Assembly: GCA_027068615.1 (NCBI GenBank)
Contig: JAMOQV010000132.1
Coordinates: 1 to 26,719, forward strand
Reading direction: 5' to 3'
From: Helicobacteraceae bacterium
GTDB taxonomy: Bacteria > Campylobacterota > Campylobacteria > Campylobacterales > Sulfurimonadaceae
Length of the DNA: 26,719 bases
This document shows, one piece after another, positions 16,151 through 25,001 of this stretch. Made by a program: the position numbers and the translations under genes. Each line of letters starts with the position of its first letter. The stretch's first letter is position 1. Under the pieces are notes generated by a model that did no database searches, was not told the origin of the DNA, and saw only the letters and a program-made list of their open reading frames with translations.

Positions 16151-18509
16151 AAAGACTCATTGCACTTTTAGATAACTTTGCCCATGGTGAGTTTTTATCT
16201 GCTTTTATAGATTCATTATAAGCTTTTTTAGCTTCATCATCTCTCCATAATTTTGTATATATAGAACCTAAAAGATATTTTTGTCTAGCTCTATTTGATG
16301 GTTTTAAATCAACCTTATCCAAAGACAATATTACATTTAAAGCTTTATAATATTCATCTTTTGCAATATATGCCTGATATAATGTAAACTCAACAAATGG
16401 GCTTTGAGGATAAGAGTTTGATTTAGTTTGTATTTGCATTATCTTTTGACCATATTTTATAACTATATTATTGTCTCTCATATCACTACCAACAGCCATA
16501 ACATCTGCATATCTATCTATATCTTTATAACTCAATCCAAAATGCTCTTCAACATCAAGTATAGAAGAAAGCATTTTATTTTTATCTTCAATGCGTTGAT
16601 ATGTATCAAAAATAATTCTATAGATATCTTTATATTTTGAATTTTTATCATCTTTTATCAAAGTTATCAACTCTTTAGCAGCAGAGATAACATCACTATA
16701 ATTACCTGTTGCAAAATCAACTTTTATATATCTATATAACCATTTTTTTCGCTCACTTAAATCTGTTACTTTAAGATTTGAAGATGCTATTTGTTTAGAT
16801 AGTTGATAGTCCCCACCCATCATAGCACAATTATAAACACCATCATCCCACTTACTAGAAAGTGTTATATTATAATCGTGTGATATATCTAAAACCTCTT
16901 GACATTTTTTATCTTCTAAAGACTTTTTCATTAATCCAATAGCCGCATCTTCAATAATTTGTTTAATATTTGGATACTTATCATCATCTAAGTCCAGCAA
17001 AGATTCCCTTAAATCCAATACATCAGTATATCTACCAATCTTAAGTAACAATTTAGCCTTTTCATATAATGCCTTATTTCCTATAGAATCAGCTTCATAA
17101 TTAACTATTAGTTTATTATACTCCTCTAGTTTTGTTGTTATATTCATATCTTTTGTTGTATCAAAAAATAATGAATCTTTAGCTACTAATATCTCATCTA
17201 TATAATCACCATCGCTAAATTCTTTTAAGTATCTATCTAAAGCTTTTAATGCCTCTTGTTTTTTATCTGTTTTACTTAACCATATTGCTCTATCTCTTAA
17301 GAGTTTTTCATAATCATCATTTTTATTATCCATACCATCTATTAAGCATTTAGCTATTTCTGAAGCTATTAGATAATCTTCATCTGCTTTAAAACTTTTC
17401 ATCATCTCTACTGATGTTTTATAATGGTTTATAAAATAATCTGGTTTTGCTTTGACTATCTTCATAATAAACTCTGAAGCTTCTTTATTTTTTGAACGAG
17501 ATATAAGGTTATTTGCCAAGTTATATGCAGCTGCAGCTGCTATATCCACTTTTGATGTTGAATTTAATGCAAGTCTATAAAATCTTTCAGCTTTTTTAGG
17601 GTCACCTGAATCATCAAGCATATTTCCTTTATATATTCTAGCCCAATTCATAAATTCTGAATCTTGATGTTCACTAAAAATTCTATCAAAAAAGTAATCA
17701 GCATCTGTATTCATACCTATAAGAGCATAGGCTCTACCTAGAAGTGATAAAATTTCTGCTATGTTTTCATCAGATGAATACTCTCTAATATAAACTTTTG
17801 CCAATTTAATAACATTATCACTATCATTTAGTTTTGCATACGTTTTTATCTTATAATACAATATTTCCACATTAAAAATTGAATCTGGAGAATAACTCTG
17901 CAACTCTTCAATAGCATTTAGACAATCTTCATATCTTTTTTCTTTATATAGTTTTTTTACTCTAAGAAAACTATTTACATCTTTTACCTCTTTTACTTCA
18001 ACAGGGTTTCCTTTTATATCTAATCCACCAATATAAGGTAAGTTATCCATTTTCATAAAAAAAGGAAAATTTATACCAACATCTGGAATATCATCTTTTT
18101 TTATAAAAGGAACTTTATCTTTAAATCCAACTATCATCCAATGCTTTGATAATGTTACATTTGCATCAAATATTGTATTTTCTTTAGTTAAATCAAAAAT
18201 ATTTGCAAAAAGTTTAAGTTTATAAAATGGTTTTATTATAATAAAAAAGGTATCACTATTTACTTTTGTCGTGATTTTAAAAAAATCATTTTGAATATCT
18301 TTTATCTTTGAAGTTGGTTTTTTATTAAATGCACAAATTATATCTTGTACAACACCAAAATCATCAATATTTTCTTGACAAAGAAATTTATTATTATCTT
18401 TTAAATGTACAGTAGAATAAGTTACGAAGTTTTCTTTTGCTCCATTGATGGATATTTCAAGAGCAAAAGAAGATAAAGTAAAAAGAGCAAATAAAAATAT
18501 TCTCAGCAC
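16149..18509 (-). CDS. pflA: paralysed flagellum protein A, periplasmic TPR protein
   Basis: In Campylobacter jejuni and Helicobacter pylori, PflA is a periplasmic part of the enlarged flagellar motor; with PflB it builds the scaffold that holds the stator ring. Mutants are flagellated but immotile. The 786-aa product is close to C. jejuni PflA in length (about 788). It has a signal peptide (cleavage likely after SSFA, residue 16), a beta-rich N-terminal part (about 17-170), then helical TPR-like repeats to the C-terminus (for example KKLYKEKRYEDCLNAIEEL, LLGRAYALIG, AAYNLANNLI). The start is GTG (18507-18509), with AAAGG about 7 nt upstream. It lies 19 nt behind nuoN, the position it has in both reference species, and is probably the last gene of the nuo operon. 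The call rests on length, TPR architecture and synteny. Confidence 0.85.
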   Translation of the reverse strand: MLRIFLFALFTLSSFALEISINGAKENFVTYSTVHLKDNNKFLCQENIDDFGVVQDIICAFNKKPTSKIKDIQNDFFKITTKVNSDTFFIIIKPFYKLKLFANIFDLTKENTIFDANVTLSKHWMIVGFKDKVPFIKKDDIPDVGINFPFFMKMDNLPYIGGLDIKGNPVEVKEVKDVNSFLRVKKLYKEKRYEDCLNAIEELQSYSPDSIFNVEILYYKIKTYAKLNDSDNVIKLAKVYIREYSSDENIAEILSLLGRAYALIGMNTDADYFFDRIFSEHQDSEFMNWARIYKGNMLDDSGDPKKAERFYRLALNSTSKVDIAAAAAYNLANNLISRSKNKEASEFIMKIVKAKPDYFINHYKTSVEMMKSFKADEDYLIASEIAKCLIDGMDNKNDDYEKLLRDRAIWLSKTDKKQEALKALDRYLKEFSDGDYIDEILVAKDSLFFDTTKDMNITTKLEEYNKLIVNYEADSIGNKALYEKAKLLLKIGRYTDVLDLRESLLDLDDDKYPNIKQIIEDAAIGLMKKSLEDKKCQEVLDISHDYNITLSSKWDDGVYNCAMMGGDYQLSKQIASSNLKVTDLSERKKWLYRYIKVDFATGNYSDVISAAKELITLIKDDKNSKYKDIYRIIFDTYQRIEDKNKMLSSILDVEEHFGLSYKDIDRYADVMAVGSDMRDNNIVIKYGQKIMQIQTKSNSYPQSPFVEFTLYQAYIAKDEYYKALNVILSLDKVDLKPSNRARQKYLLGSIYTKLWRDDEAKKAYNESIKADKNSPWAKLSKSAMSL

Positions 18510-18528
18510 TTTTTACCTTTTTGGATAA

Positions 18529-20037
18529 TTAATATCCACTATTATATGCAAATGCAGTGATAAACTCTAGTAGTGGATTTATAAATGCTACGGCAAAGAT
18601 AGTACCAATAGCAGCAAAACCAACAATTACTTGTAAAGATAAAGTAGAGTTTACTGTATAAACATGACCATCTTTACCAACAACTGGATCTTTCATAAAC
18701 ATATAAACGATTAGTTTCAAGTAGTAATAACCTGCAATTGCAGAGTTAAGAGCCATAATAAGAGCTAAAACTGTATAACCACTTGTAACTGCTGAACTAA
18801 TCAGATAAAGTTTACCCCAAAACAGTGCAAATGGAGGGATACCAGCTAAACTTAACATAAACAGACCCATAAAACTAGCCATTACTGGTGAAGTTTTAAT
18901 TAAACCTGCAAATTTATTATAACTATGGTCTGATTCTGCTGCATTATCAGTGTTTTTAGCACGAGATATCCATAACATTGAAAATGATCCAAGGTTAGTA
19001 AATGCAAAAAGTACCCAATATAAAAGTAATGCTGAATTTGCTTGAGTAGTACCTATCATAACAGCAGACATAACAAAACCAGCATGGGAGATAGATGAAT
19101 AAGCTAGCATTCTTTTAACATCTGTTTGAACTAATGCCCAGATATTTGATATAGTCATAGTAAGAATTACAAAGATATATAAGATAACTTCTAGCCAAAC
19201 TACACCACTATGAATTAAAAATTCAAAAAGTCTCATAACTACTATAAATGCAGCTATTTTTGGAACGATTGACATATAACCAGCCATTGCTGCTGATGCA
19301 CCCTCATAAACATCTGGAGCCCATGTATGAAATGGAACAAGAGAAAGTTTAAATCCAAATGAAGCCAACATAAATGTAACTGCTATAAGAACATAACCAA
19401 TATCAGCATACTGATTTGCTTCTAATACTGCTGCAATTTGATTTATCTCTACTGAACCAGTAAGAGCATAAAATATCATTGAACCAAAAGAGTAAAAACC
19501 TGCTGCTAATGCACCCATAGTAAAGTATTTAACTGCTGCTTCAAAAGATTTTGCACGGTTATGCATAGCTATAAGTGTATATAAAGCTAAAGAAGCAGTT
19601 TCTAGTCCAACAAATACTAAGATAAGATTATCAGTAGATACCATAAACTGGAAACCTGAAATCATAAATAAGAATAATGCAAAAAATTCTGGATAACTAA
19701 ACTCATGAAATCTTGTATTTGTTAATGCAAGAGGTATAAAAAGCATAGATGTACCAACAATGATAAATTGAGCGATAATTGCTAAACCATCAATAAGCAT
19801 AACATCAAATACACCCATAATTGTACCACCCTCAGCAAATAAACCAGCTGATTCAAACAGTACACCAAAATCCATTAGTAAAAACAATATACTCAACATT
19901 ACATATAATGACTTATCTAAATTACTTTTAAATAGATCAATAACTAAAATCAATAATGCACCAACGATGGGAATAAGCATCGGTGCTAGAGTCATTAGAT
20001 TTAATGACTCCATAGAAACATTTACTGGCGCTAACAT
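18529..20037 (-). CDS. nuoN: NADH-quinone oxidoreductase subunit N
   Basis: NuoN is one of three antiporter-like, proton-translocating subunits in the membrane arm of complex I. The 502-aa protein has about 14 membrane helices. The key pump residues are visible: the TM5 glutamate E146 in FVGLETASLALY, the TM7-region lysine K230 in FGFKLSLVPFHTWAPDVYEG, and the broken-helix segment that follows. The ATG overlaps the nuoM stop by one base (TAATG). Gene order M-N, then pflA, is typical of the phylum. Confidence 0.96.
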   Translation of the reverse strand: MLAPVNVSMESLNLMTLAPMLIPIVGALLILVIDLFKSNLDKSLYVMLSILFLLMDFGVLFESAGLFAEGGTIMGVFDVMLIDGLAIIAQFIIVGTSMLFIPLALTNTRFHEFSYPEFFALFLFMISGFQFMVSTDNLILVFVGLETASLALYTLIAMHNRAKSFEAAVKYFTMGALAAGFYSFGSMIFYALTGSVEINQIAAVLEANQYADIGYVLIAVTFMLASFGFKLSLVPFHTWAPDVYEGASAAMAGYMSIVPKIAAFIVVMRLFEFLIHSGVVWLEVILYIFVILTMTISNIWALVQTDVKRMLAYSSISHAGFVMSAVMIGTTQANSALLLYWVLFAFTNLGSFSMLWISRAKNTDNAAESDHSYNKFAGLIKTSPVMASFMGLFMLSLAGIPPFALFWGKLYLISSAVTSGYTVLALIMALNSAIAGYYYLKLIVYMFMKDPVVGKDGHVYTVNSTLSLQVIVGFAAIGTIFAVAFINPLLEFITAFAYNSGY

Positions 20038-21581
20038 TAGTGTGCCTCCTGTGTTGAAGTTTCATCTTTTTTAATTACACTTGGAATTGCAGATTTTGCT
20101 TCAGGTGTAATCGCTTTATCGTGCATCAACTGAACAACTGCTTCTACACTATTGTTAATTGGCTCTAAAACTGGTTTAGGGTATATACCTAACCATACAG
20201 TTATAATAGCAAGAGGGATTAAAGCTAATAATTCTCTTTTATTTACATCTGGAAGATTTTTGTTCTCTTCACGAGTAACCTCTCCAAAGAACATTTTTTT
20301 ATAAGCTGAAAGCATATAGATAGCACCAACAATGATAGCAATACCTGCTAAAAGAGTTATGATATGAGATTGCTCATAAAACCCAAGTAAACTTAAAAAC
20401 TCACCAACAAAGTTGATAGTAAGTGGAAGTCCAACTGAAGCCATTAACATAAGACCAAATATAGTCGCATATCTAGGCATAACAGAAGCTAGTCCACCAA
20501 ACTGATCCATCATTTTTGTATGTCTTCTATCATAGATAACACCAACAAGTAAGAACAGAGCACCTGAAACAACACCGTGAGCTATCATTAAGAATATAGA
20601 ACCACTAATCCCCTCTACATTCATAGCAAATGTACCAAGAACTATAACACCCATATGTGAAACAGATGAGTATGCAACAACTTGCTTAACATCTTCTTGA
20701 GCATAAGCTACCATCGCAGTATAGATAATCATAATAACAGCTATAATTGCAACTGGGAACATAAAGAAAACGGAAGCATCTGGGAACAATGGTAATGAAA
20801 AACGGATAAATGCATAAGTACCCATCTTAAGTAAGATAGCAGCTAGCATAACCGAACCGATAGTTGGAGCTTGACCGTGAGCATACGGTAACCAAGTATG
20901 GAATGGAAACATTGGAACTTTGATAGCAAAACCCATAAAAAATGCTGCAAATAACCATAACTGATAACTCTGTGGAAGTATAAGTCTATACCAATCTAAT
21001 ATCGCAAATGACCAAACACCTGTCGCTTGAAAGTAAAAGTAAGCCATAAAAAGCATACCAACAAGCATAACTAACGAACCAGTAAATGTATATAAGAAGA
21101 ACTTAATAGAAGCATAAACTCTTAAAGGTCCACCCCATGCACCGATGATATATAACATAGGTACAAGAGAAAGTTCCCAGAAAACATAGAAAAGTATTGC
21201 ATCTAATGCAGCAAAAACACCTGCCATAGTCATCTGTAACATAAGTAGAGTTATTATCATATTTTTTACATTTTTAGTATCTGTAAGACTTGCAATACCA
21301 ATCATTGTAAAAAATGCTGCTAAAACTATGATAAACAGTGATATACCATCTACACCTACGATATAGTTAACACCAAATGCAGGTATCAAAGAAACTTGTT
21401 CCATAAACTGCATACCCGACACACTAGCATCAAAACCAAACCATAGCATTAAAGATAAAGCAAATTCAACCACAGCTACGGATAAACCGTAAGCTCTGAT
21501 GCTATCCTTATCAACAACAACACCAAAAAGTGCTGCTAATGCTGGAAAGAAAATTAAAATTGATAATATATGATCAAACAT
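20037..21581 (-). CDS. nuoM: NADH-quinone oxidoreductase subunit M
   Basis: A second antiporter-like membrane subunit of complex I. The 514 aa form about 14 helices. The signature is intact: E136 in YVFWELSLVPMLYIIG, K221 in AIKVPMFPFHTWLPYAHGQAP, and the downstream SHMG and HGVVSGALF histidine segments. The C-terminus carries about 28 hydrophilic residues (HDKAITPEAKS and onward) beyond the last helix, probably a cytoplasmic tail. The start is 3 nt after the nuoL stop. Confidence 0.96.
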   Translation of the reverse strand: MFDHILSILIFFPALAALFGVVVDKDSIRAYGLSVAVVEFALSLMLWFGFDASVSGMQFMEQVSLIPAFGVNYIVGVDGISLFIIVLAAFFTMIGIASLTDTKNVKNMIITLLMLQMTMAGVFAALDAILFYVFWELSLVPMLYIIGAWGGPLRVYASIKFFLYTFTGSLVMLVGMLFMAYFYFQATGVWSFAILDWYRLILPQSYQLWLFAAFFMGFAIKVPMFPFHTWLPYAHGQAPTIGSVMLAAILLKMGTYAFIRFSLPLFPDASVFFMFPVAIIAVIMIIYTAMVAYAQEDVKQVVAYSSVSHMGVIVLGTFAMNVEGISGSIFLMIAHGVVSGALFLLVGVIYDRRHTKMMDQFGGLASVMPRYATIFGLMLMASVGLPLTINFVGEFLSLLGFYEQSHIITLLAGIAIIVGAIYMLSAYKKMFFGEVTREENKNLPDVNKRELLALIPLAIITVWLGIYPKPVLEPINNSVEAVVQLMHDKAITPEAKSAIPSVIKKDETSTQEAH

Positions 21582-21584
21582 CTA

Positions 21585-23477
21585 TTAAACTCCTGAATAT
21601 TTAACTGTTAAACCAAATATAACAGCTAACGATAATAAGATAACTAAACCAGCTACCATCCATTTAAGCATAGTAGATAAGTTACCACTTTGCATACCTC
21701 TAGTGTTTTCACCAGTATTGTAAATAATATTTGCTATACCATCAACTGTACCATCAACAATTTTCATATCGATATCTTTCCAGAAAACACGAGATAAAGC
21801 TCTATATGGTTTTACTAAAAATTCCTCATAAAAATATGGGATGTAGTATTGGTTGATAAGTAGTTTGTATTTGAAACTATTTTCCATCTCACTTGTACCA
21901 TCTGGAACTTTAATATCAGAAGACATATATTTTTTATATGCAAAATAAATTGCAGCGATAACAAATAGTTGTGTACCGATAGTCATAGTCCAATATGTCA
22001 TAGCTGAATGTATATGATACTCAGTTTCAGGTAATACAGCGATAACCATATCAAAATAATAAGGTCTAGCAAAACCAGCGATAGCTGCTAAGATAGCAAG
22101 AGGTATCATAGCTTTTATCATAAATGGATAAGCTTCATGTGGGTGGAAACCAAGTGCTGTATGTCTATCTTCGCCGTGAAAAATAAGTGCAATAATTCTA
22201 AATGAATAAAATGCAGTTAAACCAGCAGTAAATAATAACACTGTATAGATGATAAAATGATGCTCAGAGAATGCAGCTTCTAAAATCATATCTTTAGAGA
22301 AAAAACCAGCAAGTGGGAATAAACCTGCAAGTGCAACAGAAGCTAAAGTCATAAGTATCATAGTAGCTTTCATAGTCTTACCAAGTCCACCCATTTTAAA
22401 TGGATCAAGTTCATCGCTCATAGCATGCATAACATTACCACCACCTAAGAATAGTAGTGCTTTAAAGAATGCATGTGCCATAAGGTGGAAAAGTGCAACC
22501 CAATAAGCACCAAGACCAGCAGCAGCAAACATATAACCTAGTTGTGAAAGAGTTGAATATGCGATAACTCTCTTAATATCACGATTAACAAGTGCCATAG
22601 TTGCAGCAAAAACTGCAACAAAAGCACCTAAAGATGCGATAAATAAACCAACATTAGGTATAAGTGAATATAACTCATTTGAGCGAACTACCAAGTAAAC
22701 ACCAGCTGTTACCATCGTTGCAGCATGGATAAGTGCAGAAACAGGGGTTGGACCCTCCATCGCATCTGCTAACCAAGTGTGTAGTGGGAACTGTGCAGAC
22801 TTACCCATAGCACCTATAAATAAGAAGATACCAATAGTTGTTAATATACCTGTATCTAAATGTTTCATAGCTTCAAAAGCTTCGTGATACTGAAGTGTTC
22901 CAGTGTTCCAATAAACTAAAAAGATACCAATAAGCATACCAAGGTCAGCGATACGGTTCATAATGAAAGCTTCATTAGCTGCCCAAGTAGCACTCTCTTT
23001 ATGATACCAAAAACCAATCAATGCCCAAGAACAAACTCCAACACCTTCCCAACCGATGAAAAGACCAGCAAAGTTATCACTCATAACAAGAATCATCATA
23101 GAGAAAACGAAAGCTGATAACCAAGCAAAGAAACGGTTAAATGCTTTATCGTGGCTCATATAACCTATAGCATATACATGAACAACAGTTGAAACAACAG
23201 TTACAACCATCATCATAGTTACAGATACTTGATCAACTAAAAATCCAAAAGGTATATAAAGATTACCTGTATGCATCCAAGTCATCATCTCAACATGAAC
23301 TGCTTCACCAGTTGATAAAACATGAACAAGTAAAACTGTACTTGATAACAGAGATACCCCAAGTAATATACTAGGAATTATACCTGCTATTATAGTTTTA
23401 GGAGATGCTCCAAAAATCGCAGCAAATAAAGAACCAACGAATGGTGCAAAAAGTGCTGTATATAAAAATAATTCCAT
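21585..23477 (-). CDS. nuoL: NADH-quinone oxidoreductase subunit L
   Basis: NuoL is the most distal proton-pumping subunit of complex I, with the long lateral helix that runs along the membrane arm. The 630-aa protein is normal in length (E. coli 613). The pump residues are present: E144 in GWEGVGVCSWALIGFW, K226 in AMGKSAQFPLHTWLADAMEGP, histidines in the SALIHAATMV segment, and FSKD further on. The amphipathic C-terminal region and last anchor helix are seen near the end (GLVILLSLAVIFGL). The ATG lies 4 nt after the nuoK stop. Confidence 0.97.
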   Translation of the reverse strand: MELFLYTALFAPFVGSLFAAIFGASPKTIIAGIIPSILLGVSLLSSTVLLVHVLSTGEAVHVEMMTWMHTGNLYIPFGFLVDQVSVTMMMVVTVVSTVVHVYAIGYMSHDKAFNRFFAWLSAFVFSMMILVMSDNFAGLFIGWEGVGVCSWALIGFWYHKESATWAANEAFIMNRIADLGMLIGIFLVYWNTGTLQYHEAFEAMKHLDTGILTTIGIFLFIGAMGKSAQFPLHTWLADAMEGPTPVSALIHAATMVTAGVYLVVRSNELYSLIPNVGLFIASLGAFVAVFAATMALVNRDIKRVIAYSTLSQLGYMFAAAGLGAYWVALFHLMAHAFFKALLFLGGGNVMHAMSDELDPFKMGGLGKTMKATMILMTLASVALAGLFPLAGFFSKDMILEAAFSEHHFIIYTVLLFTAGLTAFYSFRIIALIFHGEDRHTALGFHPHEAYPFMIKAMIPLAILAAIAGFARPYYFDMVIAVLPETEYHIHSAMTYWTMTIGTQLFVIAAIYFAYKKYMSSDIKVPDGTSEMENSFKYKLLINQYYIPYFYEEFLVKPYRALSRVFWKDIDMKIVDGTVDGIANIIYNTGENTRGMQSGNLSTMLKWMVAGLVILLSLAVIFGLTVKYSGV

Positions 23478-23481
23478 ATTT

Positions 23482-23790
23482 CTACCCCTTCATACTTGAC
23501 ATAGTATCTAGGTCAATATTGTTATGTCGTTTATGCCATACAATCAGTAAACCTAATCCAACAGCTACCTCTGAAGCAGCGATAGCTATTACAAAAAATG
23601 CAAACATTTGACCAGTTAAATCACCATAATAGTGTGAAATAGCTGCAAAAGCGATGTTTACAGAGTTTAATAAAATCTCAGTTGAGAAAAACAATAAAAG
23701 AAGATTCTTTCTTTTCATCACACCAACTAAACCTATAGCAAAAAGGATAGTTGATAAAACAAGATAATGACTTAATCCAATTTCCATCAT
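23482..23790 (-). CDS. nuoK: NADH-quinone oxidoreductase subunit K
   Basis: NuoK is a small three-helix membrane subunit of complex I (102 aa, normal length). The two membrane glutamates needed for proton coupling are visible, E38 in FSTEILLNSVN and E74 in AIAASEVAVGLGLLI. The protein begins with two methionines. The first ATG overlaps the nuoJ stop by 4 nt (ATGA), so translation is coupled. I kept the first ATG because the overlap is typical for this pair. Confidence 0.95.
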   Translation of the reverse strand: MMEIGLSHYLVLSTILFAIGLVGVMKRKNLLLLFFSTEILLNSVNIAFAAISHYYGDLTGQMFAFFVIAIAASEVAVGLGLLIVWHKRHNNIDLDTMSSMKG

Positions 23791-24362
23791 GAAAGCTCCT
23801 TCTTATTTTTTTCTTCATTAAGTTCTCTAATCTCTGCATCATTCATAAGAGTAAGAGATAAATCCATCTTTTTACCAGCTAGAACGATACCAGCAACCAT
23901 AGCTACAAGAAGCATAACAGCAGCTACTTCAAAAGGTATAAGATACTTAGTAAATAAAACTACACCAACCTCTTGAGTATTACCAATACCATCAACAACT
24001 GGATAAAGTGCAACTATATTATCACTTACTATTGGAGCTGAAACTATAAGTACCACTAAAACAGCACTAAGAGTTGAAAGTCCAACTATAATAAACTTAT
24101 TACCTTGCTTCTCTTTAACATCTCTTGTTGTATCAAAAAACATCATACCAAAAGCATAAAGTGCCATAACAGCACCAGTATATACGATTATCTGAACCGC
24201 ACCCAAAAAGTCAGCACCAAGTATAAAGAAAAATGCTGATATAAAAATCATCCCAGCTGCAAGTGCAGTAAGGGCATATAATGCTTGCTGTGTTGTAACT
24301 ACGATATAAAACATCGAGATAGTTAAAAAAGCAAACAGATAAAAAGCAATAGCTTCAAACAT
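23787..24362 (-). CDS. nuoJ: NADH-quinone oxidoreductase subunit J
   Basis: NuoJ is a five-helix membrane subunit of complex I next to the quinone chamber. The 191-aa protein shows the conserved third helix with its pi-bulge segment (FLGAVQIIVYTGAVMALYAF), including the family's most conserved Tyr-Thr-Gly. It ends in a charged cytoplasmic tail (NEEKNKKELS). It lies 10 nt downstream of nuoI and overlaps nuoK. Confidence 0.95.
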   Translation of the reverse strand: MFEAIAFYLFAFLTISMFYIVVTTQQALYALTALAAGMIFISAFFFILGADFLGAVQIIVYTGAVMALYAFGMMFFDTTRDVKEKQGNKFIIVGLSTLSAVLVVLIVSAPIVSDNIVALYPVVDGIGNTQEVGVVLFTKYLIPFEVAAVMLLVAMVAGIVLAGKKMDLSLTLMNDAEIRELNEEKNKKELS

Positions 24363-24372
24363 TAATAACTCC

Positions 24373-24990
24373 TTAATAAGCTAGAGGTGTTTTCTTAACA
24401 CGCTCATCTTCATGTGGTGTGATAGCACCAAAACCTTCAAACTCTTTTTGCCCACCTGCAAGCATAGTATCAAGTGGTGTAAGCATAGCTTCATAATCAA
24501 CAAAGTGTTCTCTTTGATCAGATGCATTTTCATACTCACCACCGTGAGTAATAGCTAACTCTGGACAAACTTCTGCACAATAACCACAGAAGATACAACG
24601 ACCAAGGTTGATAGTGTATTCACTAACCTCTTTACGAGAATTTTCATCTATCTTAGTATCTATCTTGATACAATTAGAGATACAAATCTTTTCACAAAGA
24701 CCACAACCGATACATCTTTCAGTATCAGATTCCCATAATCTTTTCATCTGATGAATAGCACGGTAACGAGGACCTATTGGCATCTTCTCTTCAGGATACT
24801 GAACAGTGTGGATGTCAAACTTTATCATCTCTCTCATAACAACCCAAAGACCAACAAAAAGTTCGCCTCTAAAAGTTCTTTGCATAACTCTTTTAAACTT
24901 ATCCCAACCAGTAGTTGGATAATCAGCTATATCACATTTGAAGTAATCACCCTCTGTAACATTTCTGTTATTAAATTCTTCCATTTTCAT
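24373..24990 (-). CDS. nuoI: NADH-quinone oxidoreductase subunit I (2x[4Fe-4S])
   Basis: NuoI carries clusters N6a and N6b, which pass electrons in the peripheral arm of complex I towards the final cluster in NuoB. The 205-aa protein has both ferredoxin motifs: C93-x2-C96-x2-C99-x3-C103 (with an extra C107) and C132-x2-C135-x2-C138-x3-C142-P. The proline usually following the last cysteine of the first motif is Ile here. The N-terminus (about 90 aa) is longer than the minimal family and includes an amphipathic stretch that may lie on the membrane. The start gives MKMEEF; a second ATG two codons later is equally possible. Confidence 0.95.
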   Translation of the reverse strand: MKMEEFNNRNVTEGDYFKCDIADYPTTGWDKFKRVMQRTFRGELFVGLWVVMREMIKFDIHTVQYPEEKMPIGPRYRAIHQMKRLWESDTERCIGCGLCEKICISNCIKIDTKIDENSRKEVSEYTINLGRCIFCGYCAEVCPELAITHGGEYENASDQREHFVDYEAMLTPLDTMLAGGQKEFEGFGAITPHEDERVKKTPLAY

Positions 24991-25001
24991 CCATATCCCC
25001 C

